From an uncultured Acetatifactor sp. (GTDB lineage Bacteria > Bacillota > Clostridia > Lachnospirales > Lachnospiraceae), in NCBI GenBank assembly GCA_910580225.1, contig CAJTXE010000004.1, positions 85,966-149,965 of the forward strand: DNA of 64,000 bases, read 5' to 3'. Shown piece after piece: positions 43,665-52,618 of the stretch. A model generated the notes under the pieces. It did not search any database and had not been told where the DNA came from. It saw only the letters and a list, made by a program, of their open reading frames with translations. Numbering within the stretch: the stretch's first letter is position 1; the number at the start of each line of letters is the position of its first letter. The position numbers and the translations under genes are program-made.

Positions 43665-44120
43665 CTACGTTAAAGTCAGTTTGGCCCGATAGAATGTGAC
43701 TCGGGCCCAATTCTCGCTTTTTCCCAGCAGATTGCCGATTTCCCGGAAGGACAGATCACCCAGTACCCGCAGCTCTACCACTCTGCGCATGTCCGGGGAG
43801 AGATTCTGCAGACGTTCCCACACATCCGCCAATTCGACCTTAGCCATGGCATGCTGCTGGGTATCATGACCGGATTCCAGGGTTTCATCCAGTTCTTCCA
43901 GGCGTGTGCGATTGGTTTTCGACCAGTGCTGGTACAACAGGTGTTTGCCGATCTGGCACAGCCAGGTGGAGAGTTTGCAGCTGCCATCATAGCTGTCCAG
44001 AGACTCCAGGGCTTTCAGAAAGGTCTCCTGCATCAGATCCTCTGCGAGTTCCCGGTCCTGGCATCTTGTGTACAGGAAATGAAATAAAATCTGGGAATAC
44101 TGTCGGTATAATTCATCCAT
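43665..44120 (-). CDS. ECF-type RNA polymerase sigma factor
   Basis: A 151-residue sigma-70 family protein with regions 2 (LAEDLMQETFLKALESLDSY) and 4 (MRRVVELRVLGDLSFREIGN) only. The SD GGAGGAAAAC leads the ATG. Cognate anti-sigma gene follows. A TGTAAC...GGATAT motif pair at 44142-44170 could be an autoregulated promoter. Confidence 0.93.
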   Translation of the reverse strand: MDELYRQYSQILFHFLYTRCQDRELAEDLMQETFLKALESLDSYDGSCKLSTWLCQIGKHLLYQHWSKTNRTRLEELDETLESGHDTQQHAMAKVELADVWERLQNLSPDMRRVVELRVLGDLSFREIGNLLGKSENWARVTFYRAKLTLT

Positions 44121-44141
44121 GTTTTCCTCCTTTCTGACTCT

Positions 44142-44170
44142 TATATCCGATTTTGGGAGGTTTCGTTACA
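44142..44170 (-). promoter_or_regulatory. Possible ECF-type autoregulated promoter
   Basis: On the minus strand TGTAACG is followed after 15-16 bp by GGATATA. TGTAAC-like -35 boxes are typical of ECF promoters in Firmicutes. Confidence 0.4.
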
Positions 44171-44379
44171 GGAAATATGATAAAACAAAAATATGAAATT
44201 CCTGTTAATTCTCCCTGTGGGGCATTGTGTTTTTTCGGTAAAATATCTATACTGGAATCACTGACGGAATGCGGAAATGCCGTCAGGCAGCGGATTTATG
44301 CGGCAGATGCATGACAACGACTTTTTATACGGACAGCCAAAGCGTGTCAATCGCACAGGCAGAGGGACAGGGGGTTGAA

Positions 44380-44808
44380 ATGAATATATTGGTAATAGAC
44401 GGACAGGGCGGCGGAGTGGGACGTCAGCTGGTGGAAGGGATTAAAAAGGCATTGCCGGGACAGACGGTGATAGCGGCAGGAACCAATGCACTTGCCACCC
44501 AGGCCATGCTGAAAGCCGGGGCGGATCATGGGGCCACAGGAGAAAATGCAGTGATTGTGGGATGCCGCAGGGCGGATATCATAGCAGGCCCCATAGGCAT
44601 TGTCATAGCGGATTCTCTGTGGGGGGAAATTACTCCCCGGATGGCTGTGGCTGTGGGACAGAGTCAGGCGGCACGGATTCTCCTGCCCATGAATCTGTGT
44701 GATAATTATATCGCAGGGGTGGAAAGGAGTACGGCTTCTGCATTGATGGAGGACTGTATTTCCAGGATCAGGGAGATGGCTGGCGGAGGTGCTTCCGCAG
44801 GAATATGA
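44380..44808 (+). CDS. DUF3842 family protein
   Basis: A 142-residue cytoplasmic protein. MNILVIDGQGGGVGRQLVEGI is a glycine-rich nucleotide-binding-like N-terminus, and TGENAVIVGCRRADIIAGPIG follows; these match DUF3842, conserved in Clostridia with no known function. The ATG at 44380 with AGGGGGT upstream is chosen because it begins at the conserved strand. It lies just upstream of the ECF transporter promoter, in the same direction. Confidence 0.85.
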   Translation: MNILVIDGQGGGVGRQLVEGIKKALPGQTVIAAGTNALATQAMLKAGADHGATGENAVIVGCRRADIIAGPIGIVIADSLWGEITPRMAVAVGQSQAARILLPMNLCDNYIAGVERSTASALMEDCISRIREMAGGGASAGI

Positions 44809-44848
44809 ATTGAATATGGAGTACTGCACTGAAAATTTTCCCAAACCC

Positions 44849-44877
44849 TTGAATGACGGAAATAAATATGTTATAAT
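44849..44877 (+). promoter_or_regulatory. Promoter of the ECF transporter operon
   Basis: -35 TTGAAT, 17-bp spacer, -10 TATAAT. It is followed by a 200-nt leader with its own terminator. Confidence 0.75.
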
Positions 44878-44883
44878 TATTTC

Positions 44884-45043
44884 AGTTGTCGGGCCTACCC
44901 GGCGTAGATCGGCAGAAGCCGGCAGGGTGTTTTATCGGAATGCAGAAATAGAATTTGATTGATTAGACATGGGAGAGATTTGAAACAGATAGTCAGGAAG
45001 ACTGTTGTGATCTGTCAGAAGACAGGGACGGCAGTCTTTTTTT
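44884..45043 (+). promoter_or_regulatory. Structured leader with intrinsic terminator (candidate riboswitch or attenuator)
   Basis: About 115 nt after the promoter contain paired GC-rich arms (CCCGGC with GCCGG around 44894-44922) that match no riboswitch consensus recognised by eye. A terminator then lies at 44998-45043: AAGACTG pairs with CAGTCTT, an inner CTGTC-AGAA-GACAG hairpin is nested, and a run of T follows. The ECF ATPase gene starts 41 bp later. This layout suggests ligand- or tRNA-independent attenuation of vitamin-type uptake. Confidence 0.6.
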
Positions 45044-45084
45044 CGGGATATATCGGTTTGTTCCGTGGGAGGAGAGGCGGGAGA

Positions 45085-45915
45085 ATGGATGCAGTAGCGG
45101 GGAAGCAGATCTCTTTTATATATGATTATGGCGGAGGAGAGGATTTTGCGCTGAAGGACATTTCTCTGGAAATTCAAAAAGGAGAATTTACAGCCATTCT
45201 TGGTGCAAACGGCTGTGGTAAATCCACTCTGGCCAAGCTTCTCAATGGGCTCCTTCCCCTGCAGAAGGGAGAGTTGAAGGTATGGGATGTGGATCTGCGG
45301 GATGAGGCAAAGCTCTGGGAGGTGCGGCGTCTGTGCGGAATGGTGTTTCAGAACCCGGATAATCAGTTTGTCTCCGCTGTTGTGGAGGAGGATGTGGCTT
45401 TTGGGCTCCGGAATTACGATACACCGGAGGCAGAGATCCAAGGCAGGGTCAGTCAGGCTCTTTCTTTGGTGGGAATGGCAGGGTATGAACGGTATTCTCC
45501 CCATATGCTGTCAGGAGGACAGAAGCAGAGAGTGGCTATGGCAGGTATTCTGGCCATGGAACCAGAGATATTGGTGTTTGACGAAGCCACATCCATGCTG
45601 GATCCCCAGGGGCGTGGGGAGGTGCTTTCCTGTCTGGGGCGGCTTCACGGTCTGGGCAAGACCATACTGATGATCACTCATTATGTGGAGGAAGCCATAG
45701 CTGCGGACAGAGTCCTCCTGATGCAGGATGGAAGGGTACTGAAAACCGGCTGCCCCAGGGAAATTCTGACGGACCGGGAGCTGTTGGCGCAGGCAGGACT
45801 GACACCGCCTGCCGCGGTGAGAATGTATTATGATCTGAAGGACAGCGGGTTCTGTCTCCGGAAATGTCCGCTGACAAATGAGGAGCTGGTGGAGGAAGTA
45901 TGCCGATTGAAGTAA
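45085..45915 (+). CDS. ecfA1: Energy-coupling factor ATPase EcfA1
   Basis: A 276-residue ABC ATPase. Walker A GANGCGKST, Q-loop VFQNPDNQF (the ECF-specific form), signature LSGGQKQR and Walker B ILVFDEATSMLDP are present. The start at 45085 has GGCGGGAG upstream. It overlaps ecfA2 by 16 bp. It forms the ATPase heterodimer with EcfA2. Confidence 0.92.
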   Translation: MDAVAGKQISFIYDYGGGEDFALKDISLEIQKGEFTAILGANGCGKSTLAKLLNGLLPLQKGELKVWDVDLRDEAKLWEVRRLCGMVFQNPDNQFVSAVVEEDVAFGLRNYDTPEAEIQGRVSQALSLVGMAGYERYSPHMLSGGQKQRVAMAGILAMEPEILVFDEATSMLDPQGRGEVLSCLGRLHGLGKTILMITHYVEEAIAADRVLLMQDGRVLKTGCPREILTDRELLAQAGLTPPAAVRMYYDLKDSGFCLRKCPLTNEELVEEVCRLK

Positions 45916-46760
45916 AAAACATTTCCTGCCGCTATGGGGAGCGGACCTCCCTGGAGGTGCAGGCGTTGGACGGGCTTTCCTTTCAAGTGAGTGATGGCGA
46001 GTTTGTAGGCATTATGGGCCGCACCGGCTGCGGAAAATCTACACTTCTGCAGCTGATTGCCGGGCTGCTTTCTCCCGGGGAAGGGCAGATCCTTATAGAC
46101 GGAATAGATATCAACGGTATCGGCTATGATCGGGAAATTCTCCGCAGAAAACTGGGAATCGTATTTCAGTATCCGGAATATCAGCTCTTTGAAACCACTG
46201 TGGAGAGGGATGTGGCCTTTTCCCTGAAGCACAGTGACTTGAGCAGAGATGAGAAGGCGGAGCGGGTGAGATGGGCTCTGGAGGCCGTGGGATTCGGGCC
46301 GGAGGAGGTCGCCCGTCAGTCTCCGCTGTCTCTGTCCGGGGGAGAGAAGCGGAGGGTGGCCATTGCGGGGGTTCTGGCGGCAAAACCGGAGATTCTGCTG
46401 TTTGATGAGCCTATTGCAGGGCTGGACTCCGTTGGCAGGCAGCGCTTTCTGGAGCTTGCGGCAGGGCTGCACCATGGGGGAACCACAATCCTCATGGTTT
46501 CCCACAATGCGGAAGCTCTCTGTGAATATGCGGACAGGATTCTGGTATTGGACAGAGGACGGCTTGCGGCGGACGGAACGCCGGAGGAAATTTTCGGGGA
46601 TCTTGGCCGGGCGGAAAAGCAGCATATCGGAGCGGGAGATGTAAGGCGGATTGCCCAGGGGTTGTATGAAAAGGGTAGAATATCCGCTCCTGATATTGTG
46701 AAATATCAGATTCTTTTAGACGAAATAAAAAATATTCTGAAGGCTGGTGAAGATTTATGA
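45900..46760 (+). CDS. ecfA2: Energy-coupling factor ATPase EcfA2
   Basis: A 286-residue ABC ATPase: Walker A GRTGCGKST, Q-loop VFQYPEYQLF typical of EcfA2, signature LSGGEKRR and Walker B ILLFDEPIAGLD. The last 40 residues form the C-terminal extension of ECF ATPases. The start codon of ecfT overlaps its stop (ATGA). Confidence 0.92.
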   Translation: MPIEVKNISCRYGERTSLEVQALDGLSFQVSDGEFVGIMGRTGCGKSTLLQLIAGLLSPGEGQILIDGIDINGIGYDREILRRKLGIVFQYPEYQLFETTVERDVAFSLKHSDLSRDEKAERVRWALEAVGFGPEEVARQSPLSLSGGEKRRVAIAGVLAAKPEILLFDEPIAGLDSVGRQRFLELAAGLHHGGTTILMVSHNAEALCEYADRILVLDRGRLAADGTPEEIFGDLGRAEKQHIGAGDVRRIAQGLYEKGRISAPDIVKYQILLDEIKNILKAGEDL

Positions 46761-47545
46761 GTTTTCTGCCGGCGGGAAGCTACAGAGAGGGCGATTCCGT
46801 TCTCCACAAAATGGATTCTTTCTGCAAGCTGCTCTGTTTTCTTGTATTTCTGGGGGCAGTGATTTTGAGCAGCAGTTTTGCAGGATACGGATTGACAGCA
46901 GGGGGCCTTCTGCTGTTGATCGGATTATCCCGTGTGGGATTTGAGGCGGCTTTAAGCGGGGTAAAACAGATGGGCCTGTTTTTTGCTTTGATCCTGTTGA
47001 TGAATGCGTTTTTTTTCCAAACGGAGCAGTTTTGGTGGGAGTGGTGGATTTTCCGATTTTCAGAAGAAGGTCTGATTCAGGGATTGCAGGTGGTGCTGCG
47101 GGTGGCCATGGCCATGGCTCTTGGAAATCTTCTGGTAACCACCACATCCCCCATGGAGATCGTGGGAGCCATGGAAAGCCTGATGTATCCCTTGAAATTT
47201 ATTGGGATTCCCATTCGGGATGTAGCCATGATTCTGGGGGCGGCAATCCAGTTTATTCCAACCTTTTCGGAAGAGGCGGAGATGATACGAAGGGCCCAGA
47301 CGGCCAGGGGGGCCCGGTTTGAAAGCAGGAAGCTGACGGAGAAAGCAAAAAGTATACTGCCATTGGTGGTGCCTGTCTTTCTGGGGGCATTTCGGAGGGC
47401 GGATGAACTGGCCATGGCCATGGAAGCCAGGGGATACCGCAGGACAAAAGGGAAAATCAGGCACAGAAGTCGGAGGCTGTCTGCTGCGGACGGAATCGGG
47501 ATTCTGGCCTGCTGCCTGCTCTGTGCGGCAGAGGCGGTGTTGTAG
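46757..47545 (+). CDS. ecfT: Energy-coupling factor transmembrane protein EcfT
   Basis: A 262-residue membrane protein with about five to six helices. The two Ala-Arg-Gly coupling motifs are visible in RAQTARGARF and MAMEARGYRR, separated by about 40 residues as expected for EcfT. It couples the ATPases to the S component encoded next. Confidence 0.92.
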   Translation: MSFLPAGSYREGDSVLHKMDSFCKLLCFLVFLGAVILSSSFAGYGLTAGGLLLLIGLSRVGFEAALSGVKQMGLFFALILLMNAFFFQTEQFWWEWWIFRFSEEGLIQGLQVVLRVAMAMALGNLLVTTTSPMEIVGAMESLMYPLKFIGIPIRDVAMILGAAIQFIPTFSEEAEMIRRAQTARGARFESRKLTEKAKSILPLVVPVFLGAFRRADELAMAMEARGYRRTKGKIRHRSRRLSAADGIGILACCLLCAAEAVL

Positions 47546-47644
47546 AGATGATATCTATCGAATAAAGATAAACGAAAATAGAACAGCACGGCAAGAGAGG
47601 GAGAAAAGAATTTAAAAGAAGAGAAAAACGGAGGTAGGATTCTC

Positions 47645-48196
47645 ATGATGAAATTATCTTATGTAAAGAAAGCGATACTGACAGCGGCATGTATCGCCCT
47701 GTGTGTGGTACTGCCTATGGCATTTCACGCGATTCCCAATGCAGGCAATATCTACTGTCCCATGCATATGCCGGTGCTGCTGTGCGGGCTGGTCTGCGGA
47801 TGGCCTTTCGGGTTGTTGTGCGGGGTAGCGGGGCCTGCCCTGTCTTCTCTTTTTACCGGGATGCCGTCCATGGCTTATCTGCCGTCCATGGTGATTGAGC
47901 TGGCTGCTTATGGTTTGATTGCCGGGTTTCTGATGCAGGTGATTCACACGAAGAAGCTCTTGGGGGACCTGTATATCAGTCTCATTGCGGCGCTTCTTGC
48001 AGGCAGGATTGCGGCAGGGGCTTCCAGGGCATTGATTTTTGCTGCCGGAAGCTATTCTATTGGGGCCTGGGCCACCAGTTATTTTGTGACGGCGCTTCCG
48101 GGACTTGTGATTCAGCTGGCGCTGCTGCCGGCCATAGCATTTGCGCTGGAGAAGGCACGTCTGATTCCGGTCAGGTATCCCAAGACAGCGGGGTGA
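47645..48196 (+). CDS. ECF transporter S component (substrate-specific)
   Basis: A 183-residue membrane protein with six helices and the ECF S-component pattern (MHMPVLLCGLVCGWPFGLLC, then SMAYLPSMVIELAAYGLIAG). The substrate is not determined by these motifs. The operon includes its own A1, A2 and T genes plus a kinase, so the substrate may be phosphorylated on entry. GGAGG lies nine bases before the ATG at 47645; the adjacent ATG at 47648 is an alternative. Confidence 0.85.
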   Translation: MMKLSYVKKAILTAACIALCVVLPMAFHAIPNAGNIYCPMHMPVLLCGLVCGWPFGLLCGVAGPALSSLFTGMPSMAYLPSMVIELAAYGLIAGFLMQVIHTKKLLGDLYISLIAALLAGRIAAGASRALIFAAGSYSIGAWATSYFVTALPGLVIQLALLPAIAFALEKARLIPVRYPKTAG

Positions 48197-48257
48197 TTTG
48201 GCAGGCTATTGCCGAGGAAAAGGCTTTCGTTGACAGGTAAGAAAGGAGGGCTTCTGT

Positions 48258-49478
48258 ATGAATTTCGAGAAGTATCTTACGGAACAGGTATTGCGGCATC
48301 CGTCTGTTCAGCCCCAGGATATTATAAAAATGTGCTATCAGGCTGCCTATGGAGCGGAACATCTGTTATGGGACCTGAAGGGGGCGCAGAGACATCTGGA
48401 AGAGGAATATGCTGCGGTAGAGGCGAAAGATATGGAATTGTATGAAAGCATTTCCAGCAGCGTCTGCCGGGTCAATCTGGCAGCCTGGAAATGCAGAGGC
48501 CTGCCGCTTTCATGGCTGCTGCGTATGTTTGCTGCTTCCTCCGGTATCAGAAACCGGGAGCGGGATTTATTCCCGGATTATTTAAAGACGGCCGGACAGG
48601 CTATAGAGGAAGGCAAGCTGCCCTTTGCCCCCGGGGCCTGGCAGCGCTGTCTTGGGGAGTATGAACAGAAGCCGCTTTTCGGCAGGGCATATATTTCCGT
48701 AGGGCAGGCAGGGGAAGGTACAGGTAGGAAGTGCAAAGCAGATTCGGTTGAAGGAAGCGGTAAAGCGGAAACCAGAGACCACGGTCCGGTACACCACAGT
48801 GCAGAGTACCGGGAGGCGGAAAAGCCTGCCTACCGGCTTGTGGATATACGGTATATCCGTCTGATTCCTGTTTTGGAAAAAGCATGGGAAGCATCCGAAG
48901 GAAGGCAGCCCTGCATCATTGCCATAGACGGTCGGTCGGCCTCGGGAAAAACTACCATGGCAAAACAGCTCCGGAAGATTCTGGAGGCATCGGTGGTGAG
49001 GATGGATGATTTCTTTCTTCCGCCTGATTTGCGGTCCCCACAGCGTTATGAGGAGCCGGGGGGAAATGTGCATTATGAAAGATTTCAGGAGGAAGTACTG
49101 CCTTTCCTTGCTGTGCCGGAATGTTTTTCCTACCGTATATTTGACTGTGGGAAATGGGACTACAGCGGGGAATGTGAAGTGGAGAACAGACCCTTCCGCA
49201 TTGTGGAGGGGTCTTACAGCTGTCATCCGCGGTTCGGAAATTATGCATCGGTAACCGTTTTTCTGGATGTGGAGCCGGAAGAACAGATGCGCCGGATTTC
49301 TCTGCGGAACGGAGAGGCTATGGCAGAACTGTTTCGGAAGAAGTGGATTCCTCTGGAAGAGAAGTATTTCGCGGAATGCAGGATCGGAGAAAAAGCGGAT
49401 ATTCGGTTTGACTGCCAACCTGTGAACAGGAATGAACATGGCTGCAACATGTATTTTGAAACATTCGGGGAATATTGA
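48258..49478 (+). CDS. Uridine-kinase-like P-loop protein with novel N-terminal domain
   Basis: A 406-residue protein. Residues from about 210 carry a P-loop kinase core: IIAIDGRSASGKTTMAKQL (Walker A) and VVRMDDFFLPPDLR, like uridine/nucleoside kinases. The first 170 residues (YGAEHLLWDLKGAQRHLEEE, then VCRVNLAAWKCRGLPLSWLL) are not recognised. It ends the ECF operon, so it may trap the imported substrate by phosphorylation. The SD AAAGGAGGG precedes the ATG. Confidence 0.8.
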   Translation: MNFEKYLTEQVLRHPSVQPQDIIKMCYQAAYGAEHLLWDLKGAQRHLEEEYAAVEAKDMELYESISSSVCRVNLAAWKCRGLPLSWLLRMFAASSGIRNRERDLFPDYLKTAGQAIEEGKLPFAPGAWQRCLGEYEQKPLFGRAYISVGQAGEGTGRKCKADSVEGSGKAETRDHGPVHHSAEYREAEKPAYRLVDIRYIRLIPVLEKAWEASEGRQPCIIAIDGRSASGKTTMAKQLRKILEASVVRMDDFFLPPDLRSPQRYEEPGGNVHYERFQEEVLPFLAVPECFSYRIFDCGKWDYSGECEVENRPFRIVEGSYSCHPRFGNYASVTVFLDVEPEEQMRRISLRNGEAMAELFRKKWIPLEEKYFAECRIGEKADIRFDCQPVNRNEHGCNMYFETFGEY

Positions 49479-49502
49479 CTTTTCAGAATGCTGTGGTATA
49501 AT
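49475..49502 (+). promoter_or_regulatory. Promoter for the double zinc-ribbon membrane protein
   Basis: TTGACT overlapping the preceding stop codon, 16-bp spacer, TATAAT. The GTG start lies about 115 bp downstream. Confidence 0.6.
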
Positions 49503-49615
49503 AATTTTGCTAAGGTAGAATGCAAGCGGGCTGACGCTGCTATGATACCGGTGTTCCATGGCATGCACATGGTTTTATAGAAGATTAAAAAATACATACC
49601 AGGAGGAATAAGAAA

Positions 49616-50191
49616 GTGGGCAGTTATTACAGGCACAGGAAAACGGAAAGTGTAGATGTGCCATATTCTTTCCGCTGCGAGCAGTGTATGAAAGACAGCG
49701 GGACACTGAAGGCAACGATTTCCGGCATGGAAGCGGAAATGAACAGCAATTTTAAGACCTTGAATGACAAAAATCAGAAGAAACTGGACGAAATTGCGCA
49801 CGGTTATCTGGTGAGAGAGGTAAAGGAGGTACATCGCAACGCCACACAGAAGCAGATCTATGCCAAGGCGTTTAAGGACGAATGTCCCCATTGCCACAAG
49901 CCTCAGTCCTGGGCCATCAGCGGTGCAAAGGACGACATGTTCAGTACGCCCATAGTATGCGTGATTCTGGGCATTATTATTGGGGCAGGGTGCTATTTCT
50001 TTTCGGGTGTGGAGAATAATCTCACCATTGCCCTGGTTGCTGCAGGGATCTGCTTTGTGATCGGAGCAGGGAGCCTGATTCTGAATATTGTGAAGATACA
50101 GAATAAAAAGAAGCAGACTGCCACCGTGGTTCAGAAGAATGTCCCTGTTATCGAATGGGATGCGGTGGATTATCTTTTGGGTGAAAATTAA
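49616..50191 (+). CDS. Membrane protein with two CxxC zinc-ribbon-like pairs
   Basis: A 191-residue protein of unknown function. RCEQCM (about residue 22) and CPHCHKPQSW (about 90) could together bind one zinc, and two adjacent membrane helices follow (IVCVILGIIIGAGCYFF and IALVAAGICFVIGAG). A GTG start is used because AGGAGG lies eight to nine bases before it. Short C-terminal cytoplasmic tail. Present alone behind its promoter. Confidence 0.75.
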   Translation: MGSYYRHRKTESVDVPYSFRCEQCMKDSGTLKATISGMEAEMNSNFKTLNDKNQKKLDEIAHGYLVREVKEVHRNATQKQIYAKAFKDECPHCHKPQSWAISGAKDDMFSTPIVCVILGIIIGAGCYFFSGVENNLTIALVAAGICFVIGAGSLILNIVKIQNKKKQTATVVQKNVPVIEWDAVDYLLGEN

Positions 50192-50237
50192 GTCTGTCAG
50201 AGACGGAGGACAGCAGGATAAGGCTGTCTGTGGGAAA

Positions 50238-50282
50238 GGGCGGTATGCTGCCGGAGCGGGCGGTATGCTGCTCTTTTTTTGC
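50238..50282 (+). terminator. Terminator-like repeat after 50191
   Basis: GGGCGGTATGCTGC is repeated twice within 24 bp. The second copy lies in GAGC...GCTC followed by seven T. Probable terminator. Confidence 0.45.
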
Positions 50283-50473
50283 AACCTCGAAAGCGGTTGG
50301 CTGTGATTGTAGTTCACGCGCCGCCGCAGACTGTCTGTCAATTTGTGCTGCAGCACATTGCCCGGAAAGCGATATTTTGACAGGAGAACGGAAGAAGATA
50401 ATAATGGTTTTGCAGGGGTATCGTCCAGCTAAGAAATGTCAAGTGTTTTTGAAAAATAATTTCTGCTGGACAG

Positions 50474-50602
50474 TAAAGTCGCAAAGGCGCACGAGAGGAA
50501 CTTTTATGAGTTTCCTTTCGAATAAAAGTTTCGCTCATTACAAGTGCGTTGAAGCGACTTTACCCTTTAGTGCCGTCGCGCAGCGACTATATTAGGGAGG
50601 TA
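50474..50602 (+). repeat. Dispersed structured element, family 1 copy 2
   Basis: Outer arms TAAAGTCGC (50474) and GCGACTTTA (50554) pair exactly around an inner ACTTTTAT/ATAAAAGT stem. A second small hairpin GTCGC-GCA-GCGAC follows at 50575-50587. The AGGGAGG SD of the response regulator begins eight bases later. Same order of parts as copy 1 at 12895. Confidence 0.78.
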
Positions 50603-50607
50603 TAACA

Positions 50608-51282
50608 ATGCGTATTCTGGTGGCAGAGGATGATCCGAGATTGCTGAAATCGCTTATTCATATATTAGAAATCAATAAATTCGCAGCAGACGGTGTTTCT
50701 AAGGGCACAGATGCTTTCAGCTATGCCGAAACAGGAGAATATGACGGACTTGTGCTTGATATAATGATGCCGGGCCTGGATGGAATACAGGTGCTGAAAA
50801 AGCTGCGGGAACAGGGCATCACAACACCGGCTTTGTTTTTAACAGCAAGAACAGAAGTTTCTCAGCGCGTGGAAGGGCTGGACGCGGGAGCAGACGACTA
50901 TCTTTCAAAGCCCTTCTCCAGTGCGGAATTGCTGGCACGGATCAGGGCCATGCTCCGCAGAAGGGATACCTATATGCCGGATTTGCTGACCTTTCATGAT
51001 GTAGTATTGAACCGGTCTACGTATGAATTGGTCTATGAGGGGAGGACACAAAGCTTAAGCGGCAAGGAATTTCAGGTGATGGAAATGCTGCTGCAGAATC
51101 CGCGCATGATTCTGAAAACAGAGCGGTTTATTACGCATATTTGGGGGTGGGAAACCAGCGTAGATACCAGTGTAGTGTGGGTGCATATATCCAATCTGCG
51201 TAAAAAGATAGATGCCGTAAAGGCACCTGTAAGAATCCGTTTTGTACGGAATGCCGGATACATATTGGAGGAAGCGGAATGA
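50608..51282 (+). CDS. OmpR-family response regulator (system 2)
   Basis: A 224-residue regulator: MRILVAEDDPRLLKSL, phospho-acceptor LVLDIMMPGLDGIQ, LTARTE and DDYLSKP in the receiver, then a winged helix ending VRFVRNAGYILEE. It overlaps the kinase gene by 4 bp. Its probable targets are the VTC/DUF4956/CotH genes downstream, whose promoter has tandem 11-bp repeats. Confidence 0.93.
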   Translation: MRILVAEDDPRLLKSLIHILEINKFAADGVSKGTDAFSYAETGEYDGLVLDIMMPGLDGIQVLKKLREQGITTPALFLTARTEVSQRVEGLDAGADDYLSKPFSSAELLARIRAMLRRRDTYMPDLLTFHDVVLNRSTYELVYEGRTQSLSGKEFQVMEMLLQNPRMILKTERFITHIWGWETSVDTSVVWVHISNLRKKIDAVKAPVRIRFVRNAGYILEEAE

Positions 51283-52508
51283 TTTACAGCTTACGAAGAA
51301 AGCTGATACGGATTTGCGGTGCATCCGTTATCGCTGTATTTGCCATGATTTTTTTGTTTATTTATGTGCTCAGCACCAGGCAGCTCAATTCGGCCATGGA
51401 CATGATTACAGATAGAATATCGCAGAATGGGGGCGTGTTTCCGGAAGTGGACGAGGCGCATCCGCTGCCTCCCGGAAGGGAAGGATTTCCCCATTTTATC
51501 ACAGAAGAGACCAGGTTCAGTGTACGGTTTTTTGCCGTTTATTTTGACCGGTCCGGTAAAATACTGTTTGCCAATACGGATTTTGTATCTTCCGTTTCAC
51601 AGGAAACGGCATGGGAGTATGCAGAGGCGGCAGTAGAGAAAAAAAGAGAGCGCGGATGGCTGGAAGGCTATCGATATAAAGTCTATACTACGAGTCTGGG
51701 ACAGGCTGTTGTTTTTGTAGACGGCAATATGAACCGTTCCGTATCCCATATGACGCTGCTGTCTGCCGGCGCTGTATTGATTGGCAGTCTCATGATTATC
51801 CTTGTACTGATCCTTGTCTTTTCGAAAAGGGCAGTAGAACCCATTGCGGAAAGCTATGAGAAACAGAAGCAGTTCATTACCGATGCCAATCATGAATTGA
51901 AAACGCCGCTGACCCTGATACTGACGAATCTGGATATTGTGGAATCGGAGCTGGGGAAAAATGAGTGGCTGGAGGATATCCGTGCAGAAGGCGAAAGAAT
52001 GAACGCTTTGGTGCAGCAGCTTGTAACATTGACCCGGATGGATGAAGATGACAATCATGTAGTAGACGAACCGTTTTCCATGAGTGATATGGCCATTGAT
52101 GTTCTGTCGGAATTTGCTGCCCTTGCCGATGAGAAAGGGCTGTGCCTTTCGGCAAAAGTACAGCCTCACATAGAATACCATGGAGATGAGGCCGCTATTC
52201 GCCGGGTTGTATCCATACTGTTGGACAATGCAATGAAGTATTGCGATGGGGATGGAAAAATTGAGTTTGTTCTTTCCGGGAAAAGGAAAACGGTTATCAC
52301 AGTGGAAAATTCATGCCAGGATGCAGACAGCATTGAGCTGGACAAGTTGTTTGACCGTTTTTACCGTTCGGATAAATCGAGGACATTCACGGGCGGCTTC
52401 GGGATTGGTTTATCCATAGCAAAGTCCATTGTACACAGACATCATGGGGAGATTTTTGCTTATAAGAAGAATGAGAGATGCATTGGATTTAAAGTGACGC
52501 TGAAATGA
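51279..52508 (+). CDS. Sensor histidine kinase (system 2)
   Basis: A 409-residue kinase. Two membrane helices (about residues 13-33 and 165-187) flank a 130-residue extracellular region. The H-box is ITDANHELKTPLTLILTNLD, the N-box is LLDNAMKYCDGD and the C-terminal G-box is GGFGIGLSIAKS. No HAMP domain of clear form is seen between the second helix and the H-box. Pairs with the overlapping response regulator. Confidence 0.92.
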   Translation: MIYSLRRKLIRICGASVIAVFAMIFLFIYVLSTRQLNSAMDMITDRISQNGGVFPEVDEAHPLPPGREGFPHFITEETRFSVRFFAVYFDRSGKILFANTDFVSSVSQETAWEYAEAAVEKKRERGWLEGYRYKVYTTSLGQAVVFVDGNMNRSVSHMTLLSAGAVLIGSLMIILVLILVFSKRAVEPIAESYEKQKQFITDANHELKTPLTLILTNLDIVESELGKNEWLEDIRAEGERMNALVQQLVTLTRMDEDDNHVVDEPFSMSDMAIDVLSEFAALADEKGLCLSAKVQPHIEYHGDEAAIRRVVSILLDNAMKYCDGDGKIEFVLSGKRKTVITVENSCQDADSIELDKLFDRFYRSDKSRTFTGGFGIGLSIAKSIVHRHHGEIFAYKKNERCIGFKVTLK

Positions 52509-52555
52509 GGCGGCAGTTGTGATACCGCGGGGAGAAACAATTTGAAAAGGGATAT

Positions 52556-52589
52556 CTTTAGTCTGTCTTTAGGCTGGTCTGATATACTT
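52556..52589 (+). promoter_or_regulatory. Tandem direct repeat and promoter for the VTC operon
   Basis: TCTTTAGTCTG (52556-52566) and TCTTTAGGCTG (52567-52577) repeat with an 11-bp period, then TGA-TATACT gives an extended -10 at 52584-52589. The repeats overlap the place of the -35, as at promoters activated by OmpR-type regulators. Confidence 0.65.
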
Positions 52590-52618
52590 GATGCCAGAGA
52601 AAAAGGAGGACAAAGGAT

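Noticed and set aside
44884..44995. Known vitamin riboswitch (TPP, FMN, cobalamin, THF, preQ1)
   Set aside because: None of the conserved boxes of those classes could be read in the leader; kept only as an unassigned structured leader.
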